This document shows positions 6,679 through 14,337 of a DNA stretch of 29,241 bases, in pieces (positions within the stretch are counted from its first letter, which is position 1; each line of letters opens with the position of its first letter). The translations under genes were made by a program, and so were the position numbers. The notes under the pieces were generated by a model, which ran no database searches, was not told where the DNA came from, and worked only from the letters and a program-made list of their open reading frames with translations. Origin of the DNA: Patescibacteria group bacterium (lineage in GTDB: Bacteria; Patescibacteriota; Minisyncoccia; Phycocordibacterales; UBA9973); NCBI GenBank assembly GCA_030916575.1, contig JAUPWJ010000036.1:1-29241 (forward strand). Direction: 5' to 3'.

Positions 6679-7680
6679 TTAATTTATTTCAATATCTATA
6701 TAAGCCACTTGAGGGAATTTCTCAAGAATATTTTTCTCAACCATATTGATATGATTTCCAACAAGACGAGGAATACGGTCTGTTGTCTTAAACATCAACT
6801 TGGCAAACTTTTTAAAATCATCTTTTATATCATCAAATTCTTCTTTCAAATCCCCTGCTTCATATATTTCTTGATATAATGGTGAGCCATTCCACTCTAC
6901 AGTAGAAAAAATTCTATATTTACCAATATCAACTGCCACAGATTTAAACTCTACAACATGCTCTATACATGGATCTCTTAACAATTCTTCTATTATTTCT
7001 TCTGTCACAAGAGCACTTAATGGTTTACCTATAATATATCCGTGATTTTTAATAATTAAAATAACTGCCAAAAAGCCCAAAACTAATCCAATTGCTATTC
7101 CACCAAGTGCATCATAGGTCATGTCTCCTGTAATATAAGTGGCCCATTGTGCAATAAGAGCAAGTAATACACCTAAAACTGCGGCACCGTCTTCGTATAT
7201 AATTGCAAGCAAGATTGGATCTGCATCTTTAAAAATTTGTTTCGAAATAGCTCTACCATTTTTTAACTCTTTCAAAGCAAGCCATAAAGTTATCCCTTCG
7301 ACTACTAATGCTATTAAAAGAATAAAAACACTAAATATATTAAATGAATGAATTTCAGAACTTCTATGCAAAAGAGAATCTATGGAATGATAAATAGTAA
7401 TACCTGCACCGATAAATAAAATTCCACATGCTGAAATTAAAGACCAAAAAAATCTTTCAATACCATAACCATATCCCCGCCTTGTATCTGCGGGTTTTTT
7501 AGAACGCTTAAGACCTATTAAGAGTAAAGATTGATTTAAAGTATCAGCAAAACTATGCACGCTTTCTGCAAACATACTCGTAGAGCCCGTCACGAAAAAG
7601 ACAATAGTTTTTATTATTGTCACAAAAGTATTACCGAGGAGTGCGGCTATTACAGACTTTTTTCCTTGAACATATGCCAT
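6679..7680 (-). CDS. Cation diffusion facilitator (CDF) family transporter, ZnT9-like type
   Basis: A 333-residue membrane protein predicted to export divalent cations such as Zn or Mn in exchange for protons. The first CDF metal site is visible as SVHSFADTLNQ (about residues 40-50). It is followed by RRGYGYGIERFFWSLISACGILFIGAGITIYHSI, a stretch typical of the SLC30A9-like branch. The second site region is DPILLAIIYEDGAAVLGVLLA. A soluble C-terminal domain of about 120 residues follows, as in other CDF proteins. TATAAT lies 8 nt upstream of the ATG. The substrate cannot be fixed from the sequence. Confidence 0.9.
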   Translation of the reverse strand: MAYVQGKKSVIAALLGNTFVTIIKTIVFFVTGSTSMFAESVHSFADTLNQSLLLIGLKRSKKPADTRRGYGYGIERFFWSLISACGILFIGAGITIYHSIDSLLHRSSEIHSFNIFSVFILLIALVVEGITLWLALKELKNGRAISKQIFKDADPILLAIIYEDGAAVLGVLLALIAQWATYITGDMTYDALGGIAIGLVLGFLAVILIIKNHGYIIGKPLSALVTEEIIEELLRDPCIEHVVEFKSVAVDIGKYRIFSTVEWNGSPLYQEIYEAGDLKEEFDDIKDDFKKFAKLMFKTTDRIPRLVGNHINMVEKNILEKFPQVAYIDIEIN

Positions 7681-7688
7681 GAGTATTT

Positions 7689-7694
7689 ATTATA
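7689..7694 (-). promoter_or_regulatory. -10 box of the CDF transporter gene
   Basis: TATAAT on the minus strand, 8 nt before the ATG at 7680. It lies in the short gap after the Lys/Glu-rich gene. Confidence 0.5.
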
Positions 7695-7701
7695 TCATTA
7701 T

Positions 7702-7926
7702 CTATTCTTCATCTCTTCTTCTATAAGCATCATTTTTCTCTTTTCTTTCCTTGTCTTCTTTTTTATTATCTCTCATTTTTTCTCTGTGTTCATCTCTACT
7801 TTTCAATAATAAATCTCTAGCCTCTTTTCTTTCTTCTTCTCTTCTTGCTTCCATTCTAATTAAGGCATCTTTTTCCAACTTTCTTTTCTCTTCTTCTTTT
7901 TCGTAATTCTCTTCGTAAAGTGTCAT
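7702..7926 (-). CDS. Lys/Glu/Arg-rich small coiled protein
   Basis: A 74-residue protein composed almost entirely of charged residues. K, E, R and D dominate, and segments such as EEEKRKLEKDALIRMEARREEERKEARDLL should form a single long charged helix. There is no signal peptide, membrane segment or Cys. It begins 6 nt after the stop of the ABC permease, so it is probably the last gene of that operon. Low-complexity sequence makes homology unreliable, and I assign no function. It is a plausible expressed gene because the frame is complete and tightly spaced behind the permease. Confidence 0.55.
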   Translation of the reverse strand: MTLYEENYEKEEEKRKLEKDALIRMEARREEERKEARDLLLKSRDEHREKMRDNKKEDKERKEKNDAYRRRDEE

Positions 7927-7932
7927 AAAATT

Positions 7933-8754
7933 TTACCTATTCCCTTTATGTTTTTTAAATAAATAAGCTGAAAGTGGTATCGCAATTATAGTAAATCCTA
8001 AACACCAAATTATTGCTAGAGTCATGTGGTTACTCATCGGTGTACCGATGAGAAGTGACCTTAATGCTTCAATAACGTGCGTTATAGGTTGATTCTCCGC
8101 AAAGAACTTTATTGCCGGAGCCATGCCATCAGTTGGAGTAAATGCACTTGAAGCAAATGTCAGTGGGAATATCATAACAAACCCTATCCATTGAACTGCT
8201 TCGATAGAACGAGCAACGAGACCCATAATAGCGGAAAGCCAAGAAATAGCAAAAGTAAAAAGTAATAAAAGGCCAACAACTTGAAGCCATTCTAATGGTG
8301 TCGCATTTGGTCTAAAACCTACAAGTAATGCTATACCTACCATAAATACAGATGAGAGGGTGTTGCGTATCAAATCCCCTATCACATGACCTGTAATTAC
8401 AGCCGAGCCTATAATTGGTAAAGATTTTATACGTTCTATAATTCCCTTCTTTAAATCATTTGCCACAGATAGCGATGTGGTAAGTGCACCGAAAGCTGCC
8501 ATTTGAACCCAAATACCTGCTACTAGATAATTTACATAAGAGACCTCTCCAGTATCTATGGAACCACCAAAGACATAACGGAAAAGTAACATAAACATAA
8601 CTGGAGAAATAATGATTGAGAGAAGTTGATCTAAATTTTGAAAAATATGTTTACAACTTCTTCCAACTAATATCAAAGTATCAAAAAAAGCAAAATATAA
8701 TTTTGATTTCTTCATCGGCACTGCAATATCATTTTTTGTAGTTAGTGTTTCCAT
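7933..8754 (-). CDS. ABC-2 type exporter permease (DrrB-like)
   Basis: A 273-residue membrane protein with about six transmembrane helices, forming the channel half of an ABC-2 exporter. The sequence around LVAGIWVQMAAFGALTTSLSVANDLKKGIIERIKSLPI is the conserved cytoplasmic coupling region of DrrB/ABC-2 permeases. FPLTFASSAFTPTDGMAPAIKFFAENQPITHVIEALR is the family's C-terminal signature. It follows the ATPase gene by 1 nt. Substrate is unknown; family members export drugs, lipids or polysaccharides. It appears intact although the ATPase gene is frameshifted. Confidence 0.92.
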   Translation of the reverse strand: METLTTKNDIAVPMKKSKLYFAFFDTLILVGRSCKHIFQNLDQLLSIIISPVMFMLLFRYVFGGSIDTGEVSYVNYLVAGIWVQMAAFGALTTSLSVANDLKKGIIERIKSLPIIGSAVITGHVIGDLIRNTLSSVFMVGIALLVGFRPNATPLEWLQVVGLLLLFTFAISWLSAIMGLVARSIEAVQWIGFVMIFPLTFASSAFTPTDGMAPAIKFFAENQPITHVIEALRSLLIGTPMSNHMTLAIIWCLGFTIIAIPLSAYLFKKHKGNR

Positions 8755-8755
8755 A

Positions 8756-9490
8756 TTATTTTTCTTCTTTTTTATCTTCTAAAACAGTTCCTACTCCAGT
8801 AAGCTTTAAGAAAACGTCATCTAGTGTCGGCTTGTGTAGAGAAAAACTTTCAACTTCAATACCTCCAGCTTCGAGTTTATCTAAAATCTTTTTCAATTCT
8901 GCTACTGACCCACCAGTAGTCACTGAAATAAGTATTTCTTCTTCTTTAAAGAAAGCCACATCATTACCTATTGCCACCTTAGCTTTCTCAAAATCATTTT
9001 TAGATTTCAAAACTATTTCCAATCTTTCTTTTCCAACTTTATCTTTGAGTTCATTGGCTGTTCCACTTGCGATGATTGTGCCGTGATCTAATACCACAAT
9101 CTTATCTGCCAATTTATCTGCTTCATCTAAGTATTGAGTGGTGAGTAATATTGTTGTCCCTTCTTTTAAAAGTCTTTCAACTATTTCCCAAATTTTCAAA
9201 CGACTCCTTGGGTCAAGACCTGTGGTTGGTTCGTCTAAGAAAAGTATTGGTGGTGTCGCAATTAAAGATACAGCTAAGTCAAGCCGTCTTCGCATTCCTC
9301 CAGAATATGTTTTCGCAGGGCGGTCTGCAGCATCAACTAAATCAAATTCCTTTAAAAGTTCTTCTGTGCGTCTCTTTGTATCTACTTTGCTTAAGTGATA
9401 GAGCCTGCCCATCATATTTAGATTATCTCTTCCTGTGAGATATTCATCCACTGCCGCGTATTGACCAGTAAGGCCGATATTTGCCCGCAC
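8756..9490 (-). CDS. ABC exporter ATPase, C-terminal part of a frameshifted gene (DrrA-like)
   Basis: The downstream 244 residues of a DrrA-type ATPase. Visible are the Q-loop region (NIGLTGQYAAVDEYLTG), the ABC signature YSGGMRRRLDLA, Walker B with ILFLDEPTTGLD, and LLTTQYLDEADKLAD, where Gln takes the H-loop position as in DrrA. The C-terminal ~100 residues are the regulatory domain of this family. The ATG at 9490 is internal; the real start is at 9728 in another frame. Removing one base near 9507-9513 restores one continuous protein of about 320 residues (GYDVVKEADGVRANIG). Most likely a sequencing or assembly error, or a recent mutation. Confidence 0.85.
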   Translation of the reverse strand: MRANIGLTGQYAAVDEYLTGRDNLNMMGRLYHLSKVDTKRRTEELLKEFDLVDAADRPAKTYSGGMRRRLDLAVSLIATPPILFLDEPTTGLDPRSRLKIWEIVERLLKEGTTILLTTQYLDEADKLADKIVVLDHGTIIASGTANELKDKVGKERLEIVLKSKNDFEKAKVAIGNDVAFFKEEEILISVTTGGSVAELKKILDKLEAGGIEVESFSLHKPTLDDVFLKLTGVGTVLEDKKEEK

Positions 9491-9503
9491 TCCATCAGCT
9501 TCT

Positions 9504-9728
9504 TTAACTTACATCATAGCCTGCAATAACAGCAGTCCCCGAATCAGGTTTTAAAAGCGTACTTAAAATACGAACCATGGTTGTCTTTCCTGCTCCATTT
9601 GGTCCTAAAAGTGCGAGCATTGTCCCCCTCTTTACATCAAGGTCAATACCTTTTAATACTTCCACTTTCCCGTAAGACATTTTAAGTCCACGAATAGATA
9701 TTACATTTTCATTTTCTATATTTTGCAT
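9504..9728 (-). CDS. ABC exporter ATPase, N-terminal part of a frameshifted gene (DrrA-like)
   Basis: The first 74 residues of the same ATPase. It includes the A-loop region (ISIRGLKMSYGKVEVLKGID) and Walker A (LLGPNGAGKTTMVRIL), then ends at a premature TAA at 9504 after IAGYDVS. Walker A alone cannot form an active ATPase, so the gene is non-functional as written unless the extra base is an artefact or ribosomes slip. A TAATAT box lies 8 nt upstream of the ATG, so this is the first gene of the exporter operon, followed by the permease and the charged small protein. Confidence 0.85.
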   Translation of the reverse strand: MQNIENENVISIRGLKMSYGKVEVLKGIDLDVKRGTMLALLGPNGAGKTTMVRILSTLLKPDSGTAVIAGYDVS

Positions 9729-9736
9729 TTATTTTT

Positions 9737-9742
9737 ATATTA
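9737..9742 (-). promoter_or_regulatory. Probable -10 box of the ABC exporter operon
   Basis: TAATAT on the minus strand, 8 nt before the ATG at 9728. The overlapping TATAAA would give 5 nt. The area is very A-rich, so this call is weaker than the TATAAT sites. Confidence 0.35.
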
Positions 9743-9759
9743 AAAAATTAATCCTAGAA

Positions 9760-10194
9760 TTACGCATCAAATAAATCAATCTTTTTATTTTTTACATGTG
9801 GAATTCGAGGAACAACAATTGCTACAAGCCCAGCCAAAATTGCTACTACATAAAAACCAAAACCAATACTCATACCAATAGCTCCAGCAAACCACAAACT
9901 CGCGGCTGTGGTTAAATTTTTCACACTTGTTCCTTCTTTTAAAATAAGTCCAGCACCTAGGAAACCTATACCTGTGACTATCTGTGCTGCAATTCTAGAT
10001 TTTGAAGCTGGGTCTACCATGCCTGAAAGTAATGTAAAAAGCATCGCCCCAGAAATAACAAATATGTGAGTACTGATACCAGCATCTTTCCCCCTGCTTT
10101 CTCGCTCAGCACCTATTAAATAACCCAATACTACTGCTAAAAGCATGCTAATAATGAACTTTATTTCTATATCTCCTATAAATAATTCGAACAT
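9760..10194 (-). CDS. MgtC/SapB family membrane protein
   Basis: A 144-residue protein with four or five transmembrane helices. The family hallmark LGYLIGAERESRGKDAGISTH is near residues 19-39. It is followed by IAAQIVTGIGFLGAGLILKEG and the TTAASLWFAGAIGMSIGFG segment, both typical of MgtC. Homologues have been linked to growth at low magnesium and to ATP synthase control. The longer MgtC regulatory C-terminus is absent. I choose the ATG at 10194 rather than the in-frame one at 10254, because TATAAT lies 6 nt upstream and the extra 20 residues (including CVFSQLLIFCYNRK) have no family match. The -10 box overlaps the stop codon of the cyclase gene. Confidence 0.9.
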   Translation of the reverse strand: MFELFIGDIEIKFIISMLLAVVLGYLIGAERESRGKDAGISTHIFVISGAMLFTLLSGMVDPASKSRIAAQIVTGIGFLGAGLILKEGTSVKNLTTAASLWFAGAIGMSIGFGFYVVAILAGLVAIVVPRIPHVKNKKIDLFDA

Positions 10195-10200
10195 TTTCCT

Positions 10201-10206
10201 ATTATA
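10201..10206 (-). promoter_or_regulatory. Leaderless -10 box of the mgtC-like gene
   Basis: TATAAT on the minus strand, 6 nt (AGGAAA) before the ATG at 10194. It spans the TAA stop of the upstream cyclase gene (10202-10204), so the promoter is embedded in coding sequence. Confidence 0.6.
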
Positions 10207-10882
10207 GCAAAAAATCAATAACTGCGAAAATACGCACTGGCGCTTCTGTAGCATCTTTTATTTTCATTGGCATTATAAAAATTTTTGCTCCGACACTAGG
10301 AACCTTATCTACATTTGCAATATTTTCTACTAAATATTTATCTCCACCCAAAATCATTCTATGCACTGGAAATCCATTAGCTCCAACATCAGCAGATAAA
10401 GTATCAGTGCCGAGTCCAACAATACTCCTCTCTAAAAGTAATTTAGCTGTATCTTCATGTACGCTTGGGAATTTATAATTATTTCTATACTTGTCTCTAT
10501 CCTCCCAGTACTTACTCCAACCAGTATAAAAAATTACAAAGGATTTTTTGGGTATAACGCCATGTTCTTTTTCAAATTTTGAAATTACATCTGGAATTAT
10601 AATATAATTTTCATCTGCCTCATTACTCACATCAATGACGATGCAATCAATAATCAACTCATCTTCTCTGAGAAAATCTATAGTTCGTCCGCCTTCTGCC
10701 ACATGTGCTGGTGCATCCATGTGTGTGCCAACTCCTGCGCCACATTTTACTTTATTTGTTCTAAATAAGTCAGGGATGGTGCAATCTTTATAATCTGTAT
10801 CAATAGAAAGTTCAAAATTATAAGAGCCATCCCATGTCGGAATGTCTTTTGAAAGAGAATACGTAAGATCAATTACTTTCAT
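10202..10882 (-). CDS. Cyclase-family metal-dependent hydrolase (kynurenine formamidase-like)
   Basis: A 226-residue cytoplasmic protein of the Cyclase family (PF04199). The metal-binding motif H-x-D-x-x-x-H is visible as GTHMDAPAH (His54, Asp56, His60). The opening VIDLTYSLSKDIPTWDG matches the family's D-L-(S/T) start. FVIFYTGWSKYW and IVGLGTDTLSAD match later conserved blocks. Family members include arylformamidases and isatin hydrolases; the real substrate is not evident. Its ATG overlaps the stop of the preceding membrane protein gene by 4 nt (ATGA), so they are co-translated. Tryptophan-degradation genes are not nearby, so a kynurenine role is unlikely. Confidence 0.88.
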   Translation of the reverse strand: MKVIDLTYSLSKDIPTWDGSYNFELSIDTDYKDCTIPDLFRTNKVKCGAGVGTHMDAPAHVAEGGRTIDFLREDELIIDCIVIDVSNEADENYIIIPDVISKFEKEHGVIPKKSFVIFYTGWSKYWEDRDKYRNNYKFPSVHEDTAKLLLERSIVGLGTDTLSADVGANGFPVHRMILGGDKYLVENIANVDKVPSVGAKIFIMPMKIKDATEAPVRIFAVIDFLL

Positions 10883-11232
10883 TTATTTTCTAAAACCTTA
10901 ATTGATCTATTTATAACAACAAATCCATAACCCCAAATAAATGGCAACCAAAGAGGCATCAAACCAAATAAAGAAATTCTTTCAAAAGTTTCTACTCCTG
11001 TACTTATAAATATAGATTCAAAAATAGTCATCATTATAAAACCAAAAATAAAAATCTTTACATCATTTCTGTCTTTCTTAATAAGAAAAGAAGCAGTGAT
11101 AATGACTAAATAAAAAAATGCGAGCCACTTATCATCTTGTATAAGTGGTATTAACCCTATCATTACTAATATTGGAAAAGAATACTCAAATATTTTCCAA
11201 GCTTTTTCTTTTATATGTAAATGTTGATTCAT
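10879..11232 (-). CDS. Small multi-pass membrane protein, unknown function
   Basis: A 117-residue protein with about four hydrophobic segments (FSYPILVMIGLIPLI, WLAFFYLVIITASFLI, IFIFGFIMMTIFESIFI, and LMPLWLPFIWGYGFVVI). The N-terminus is charged and the C-terminus is a short basic tail. I cannot name a family. It is transcribed with the cyclase gene (4-nt overlap). An extended -10 (TGGTATAAT) lies 7 nt before the ATG, so it starts a leaderless transcript. The overlap suggests it might transport or sense something related to the cyclase substrate, but this is only context. Confidence 0.7.
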   Translation of the reverse strand: MNQHLHIKEKAWKIFEYSFPILVMIGLIPLIQDDKWLAFFYLVIITASFLIKKDRNDVKIFIFGFIMMTIFESIFISTGVETFERISLFGLMPLWLPFIWGYGFVVINRSIKVLENK

Positions 11233-11239
11233 ATATAAA

Positions 11240-11245
11240 ATTATA
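11240..11245 (-). promoter_or_regulatory. Leaderless extended -10 for the 10879-11232 gene
   Basis: TGGTATAAT on the minus strand, 7 nt before the ATG at 11232. It starts the membrane protein-cyclase unit and lies just downstream of the DUF2784-like gene. Confidence 0.6.
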
Positions 11246-11251
11246 CCACAC

Positions 11252-11605
11252 TTATTTATAAATATAATGAAAGTATAAATTCAGTAATAGGGAGCTTCCT
11301 AAGAAAAAAGTCGCTGCCCACATGAAAAATACAGGAGAAAGTCTGTTTTGAGTAATCTTACGAATATAGAAAGTAGCCCAAGTATGGTCATAATTTAATT
11401 CTATATCAATTTTCTTCCTCAAGAAAAATTCCCATCTACTGAGCAAACAGTAACCTAAAAATAAATCAAATAAAAGAGTGATACCTGTTGTCACTAAGTA
11501 AACATACCACAAATTTGGTATGGCCCAACCAAATAAAACTATCAAAAATACAAATAAATGTATAAAGAAAAGAAAATCTGCTGAAATTTTATAAATTAGT
11601 TTCAT
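11252..11605 (-). CDS. DUF2784-like small membrane protein
   Basis: A 117-residue protein with four hydrophobic segments. The order hydrophobic helix, VFLIVLFGWAIPNLWYVYL, then FLGYCLLSRWEFFLRKKIDIE recalls DUF2784, where a similar C-x-L-T-x-x-E segment follows the second helix. Here the Thr position is Ser. The match is by eye and modest. It starts 1 nt after the stop of the peptidase E gene, so it belongs to the long operon that starts at 14730. Function unknown. Confidence 0.6.
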   Translation of the reverse strand: MKLIYKISADFLFFIHLFVFLIVLFGWAIPNLWYVYLVTTGITLLFDLFLGYCLLSRWEFFLRKKIDIELNYDHTWATFYIRKITQNRLSPVFFMWAATFFLGSSLLLNLYFHYIYK

Positions 11606-11606
11606 T

Positions 11607-12182
11607 TTAATTATTTATCACCATGAACTCCCCTTCTTTTAATGCATATACCCGTAACTCCTCTTTATAATTTTTTAAATCTTCCAAAGATTTATCCCAA
11701 TTTACATTATATTCTTCTGACTTCCAGTGGACAATTACCTTTGCTGATGTTAACCCAAAGCCTTCTTTAATAACATGAGAGTTTAGTCCGTAAAAATACT
11801 TTACTATAACATTAGCACCGGCTGAAGTGCCTGCTAGAGTTTTTCCTTCTAACTCTTTTATCCAGCTTTGATTTTTATTTAAAATATTTATAAGAGGATC
11901 AGTATGCCCTCCTCTTATAAAAATTACATCAGAATTTTTGACTTGTTCTGTGAAGTTCTCTATTTGGGCTAACTCAAGCTCGAAGTTTTTTATGTATTTG
12001 GTAAAAAATATTTTATCTTTTTCAAATGTTTCCTCCCAAGCTTCTATTGGCCTTGCAAACATGCAGTCTAAAATCTTGATTGATTTTTTATCAATACCAC
12101 TGATTAACTCCTCACAAAAAGCCTTACCTTTGTCTTCGGCTTTCTGTACATATCCTCCAACTAAAATATATTTCGTGCTCAT
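11607..12182 (-). CDS. Peptidase E-like protein (S51, type 1 glutamine amidotransferase fold)
   Basis: A 191-residue cytoplasmic protein. The nucleophile motif AGTSAGA carries Ser120, as in the Ser-His-Glu peptidases of family S51 (dipeptidase E, cyanophycinase). IFIRGGHTDPLINIL (87-101) matches the family's G-G-x-T block before it. The N-terminus MSTKYILVGGYVQKAEDKG fits the first Rossmann strand. No signal peptide. Members cleave Asp-containing dipeptides, but the substrate here is not determined. It lies 5 nt after the alpha/beta hydrolase gene and just before the DUF2784-like gene in the same operon. Confidence 0.82.
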   Translation of the reverse strand: MSTKYILVGGYVQKAEDKGKAFCEELISGIDKKSIKILDCMFARPIEAWEETFEKDKIFFTKYIKNFELELAQIENFTEQVKNSDVIFIRGGHTDPLINILNKNQSWIKELEGKTLAGTSAGANVIVKYFYGLNSHVIKEGFGLTSAKVIVHWKSEEYNVNWDKSLEDLKNYKEELRVYALKEGEFMVINN

Positions 12183-12187
12183 AAATT

Positions 12188-12862
12188 TTAATCTAAAATA
12201 ATCTCTCGTATTGTTTTTAAAAGTAGATCTCTATCTTTACCATTAAAACTATGGTCACCATCTAGTGATGTCAACTTAATTTTTGTATTTAGCTCTCCTA
12301 AATCAACTTTTGGTAAAATAATATCTTGATTTGCATTTATAATTATCAATTCGGTTTTTTCAACAAAGGAATTGTATGCTTCAAATGGTTTAACATTTTT
12401 TCTCTCTAACCAGCATTCTTTAGGAACAAATCTCACATAACCATCAAGCACGGGTAGCCTAGACATACCTTCTAAATTTATTTCTGCATTAGGACGAGAA
12501 GCATATCTTTTCAATGTATGCTCTATACTTAAATCAAATACTGGAGCAAGTAATATAGTTTTTCTGATACCTTCCGGCTTGGCTATCGCAGGTATTAATG
12601 TTCCCATTGAATGGCCAATTAAATCTATAACTGAATTTGGGTTTTTTTCTTTAACTTCACTTATAACATTCTCTAATTTTTTAACTTGTTCGCTTATTGG
12701 ACAAATCGTAATTGCTTTATTCTCTTCATCAATATCATAATAATCAAATAAAACTGACTCCGCCTCTGGAATTTTTTCTGCTATATCAATAAGTAACCCT
12801 AAATCATCTTTCTTGACTCCATGCCCGTGTGAAAATATTACAATGTGTTTTTTATCTTTCAT
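12188..12862 (-). CDS. Alpha/beta hydrolase
   Basis: A 224-residue soluble hydrolase. The nucleophile elbow is GHSMG (Ser85), preceded by the SHGHG stretch (11-15) that usually forms the oxyanion hole. The acid is probably the Asp in NANQDIILP and the His that in GDHSF near residue 203, giving a full Ser-Asp-His triad. It may be an esterase or acylpeptide-type hydrolase; substrate unknown. Its ATG overlaps the HAD gene's TGA stop by 4 nt (ATGA), so expression is coupled. The order receiver, HisKA protein, HAD, hydrolase, peptidase E suggests a small metabolic operon run by signal input. Confidence 0.85.
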   Translation of the reverse strand: MKDKKHIVIFSHGHGVKKDDLGLLIDIAEKIPEAESVLFDYYDIDEENKAITICPISEQVKKLENVISEVKEKNPNSVIDLIGHSMGTLIPAIAKPEGIRKTILLAPVFDLSIEHTLKRYASRPNAEINLEGMSRLPVLDGYVRFVPKECWLERKNVKPFEAYNSFVEKTELIIINANQDIILPKVDLGELNTKIKLTSLDGDHSFNGKDRDLLLKTIREIILD

Positions 12863-13461
12863 AAATTTATTCCTAAAGTTTTTAAATACTCCGCAAATGA
12901 TTTTGAGTCTGTATAGACATAACCTGTGATACCGAGCTTTTCACTTGCAAGGACATTTTCTTTGTTATCATCAATAAATACACATTCTTCGGGCTTTGAA
13001 CTTATCTTCTCTAGAGCATGTAAATAAATTTCCTTATCTGGTTTTACCATCCCGACTTCTGAAGAAATTACTATTTCATCAAAAAGATTTTTAAATTCGG
13101 GATAAAGTATATAAATTTTTCTTTCAAAAAAAGAAGCATTTGCATTAGAAAGAAGTATGGTTTTAAATCCTGTGTTTTTAAGTTTACCTATCATATCAGC
13201 CAAGGTTCTATCTAATTTTAGGTACGTATCTATTTCATCTCGTATAGCTTCTTTAGTTAAATTTATTCCTTCATATTTTGAAAAATATTCTGCCATATCG
13301 TCTTCTGACATTTTACCCAAATCAAATTCTCTTAGAATGTCATGTAGTTTTTCATCTATGAATCCATGCTTTCCACTTTTGTGTTTATACCAATTAGACA
13401 ATGGTGGGTCACAAATAACCCCAAAGCAATCAAATATAAAAGTGTTTATTTTTGTATCCAT
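12859..13461 (-). CDS. HAD-superfamily hydrolase (subfamily IA-like)
   Basis: A 200-residue phosphatase-type protein. Motif I is FDCFGVI with the nucleophile Asp11; the second Asp position is Phe, as in the D-x-G/F-G-V group related to YihX. Motif II is ILLSNANASF, motif III is the Lys in GMVKPDKEIY, and motif IV is CVFIDDNKENV. The helical cap lies between motifs I and II. Members dephosphorylate sugar phosphates or similar small molecules; the substrate is not evident. It is separated from the HisKA gene by 1 nt and overlaps the alpha/beta hydrolase, so it is fourth from the operon's distal end. Confidence 0.88.
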   Translation of the reverse strand: MDTKINTFIFDCFGVICDPPLSNWYKHKSGKHGFIDEKLHDILREFDLGKMSEDDMAEYFSKYEGINLTKEAIRDEIDTYLKLDRTLADMIGKLKNTGFKTILLSNANASFFERKIYILYPEFKNLFDEIVISSEVGMVKPDKEIYLHALEKISSKPEECVFIDDNKENVLASEKLGITGYVYTDSKSFAEYLKTLGINL

Positions 13462-13462
13462 T

Positions 13463-14335
13463 TTATTTCTTATCTTTTACTTTTCTCTCATCTGTTGATG
13501 CTAGGAGAGTATTTACACTATTTAGTAGTGTTTTCACTTTTTCATGAATTTGTTCAATATTTTGCATGTCTTCTTTGCGCATACCCTCTTTATTCATCAG
13601 CGTCGTCTCAGTAAGCCAAGAAATACCAGTAAGTGGTGAACGCAAATCGTGTGTAGCAAGAGAGAAAAGTTTTTCTTTAAAAGAAATATACTCTTTTTCT
13701 TTTCTTCGTAAAAGAAGGCCAATAAAAATTAAAATCAAAACGAAAATAGTAGAAATTATTGGTATAGCAAGGTGAGTATATAAATTTCTAAAATATCTAT
13801 CTGCACTCATGTCCATACCGAGCACAGCTATGACTTGACCTTCGTGCTTGATAGACACGAGTGAAGTAAGCCAGCTCCCCCATCTGTCAGTGCTAAATTC
13901 TATACCTTCACCTTTCTCACCTTTCAATATTTCAATATCTAAATCAGTTGCCTCGTCGTAAACTTGCCCTGGTGGAGAATAATCTTCTGAAGTATCAGGT
14001 TCGGAGTCCAAATAGAAAAAAACTTGATCATTTCTATATCCTAAAAAATACACGAAACGTACTTCTTCATTTGTGGCTCGGATTGTTTCTAATTTATTTT
14101 TAAGTGATAAGTATACAGGACTAGTTAAATCTAGAGGAGTACCCGTTAAATTCATAATATCATCAATATTAAAAGCGACGGCCATAGAGGCAACATCTTT
14201 TAATAGAGTTTTCTGTGTATTATTTGAGACATCTTTGTAAGTATAGAAGGTTGCAAAAATTCCAACAAGAAGAATAATAACTATTATGACAACATAGTAC
14301 CAAGAGAATAATTGACTAGACGATTTATAATTCAT
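13463..14335 (-). CDS. Sensor protein with Cache-like and HisKA domains but no ATPase domain
   Basis: A 290-residue membrane protein. It has one transmembrane helix (14-32), an extracellular Cache-like domain (about 40-186, with VRFVYFLGYRNDQVFFYLDS and AVLGMDMSADRYFR), a second helix (187-209) and a HisKA dimerisation helix with the H-box THDLRSPLTGISW (His229). It stops at residue 290 with a Lys-rich end. The N, G1, F and G2 boxes of a HATPase_c domain are absent here, and no ATPase remnant precedes the HAD gene 1 nt downstream. It therefore cannot phosphorylate itself. It could be phosphorylated by another kinase, act as a phosphatase, or work by binding the adjacent receiver, whose gene lies 2 nt upstream. 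Confidence 0.85.
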   Translation of the reverse strand: MNYKSSSQLFSWYYVVIIVIILLVGIFATFYTYKDVSNNTQKTLLKDVASMAVAFNIDDIMNLTGTPLDLTSPVYLSLKNKLETIRATNEEVRFVYFLGYRNDQVFFYLDSEPDTSEDYSPPGQVYDEATDLDIEILKGEKGEGIEFSTDRWGSWLTSLVSIKHEGQVIAVLGMDMSADRYFRNLYTHLAIPIISTIFVLILIFIGLLLRRKEKEYISFKEKLFSLATHDLRSPLTGISWLTETTLMNKEGMRKEDMQNIEQIHEKVKTLLNSVNTLLASTDERKVKDKK

Positions 14336-14337
14336 TA

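Noticed and set aside
8756..9728. Two separate ABC proteins
   Set aside because: The two frames join into one DrrA-type ATPase after a single-base correction.
10195..10254. Longer N-terminus for the MgtC-like protein
   Set aside because: The first 20 residues lack family similarity, overlap the cyclase stop and precede the predicted transcription start.
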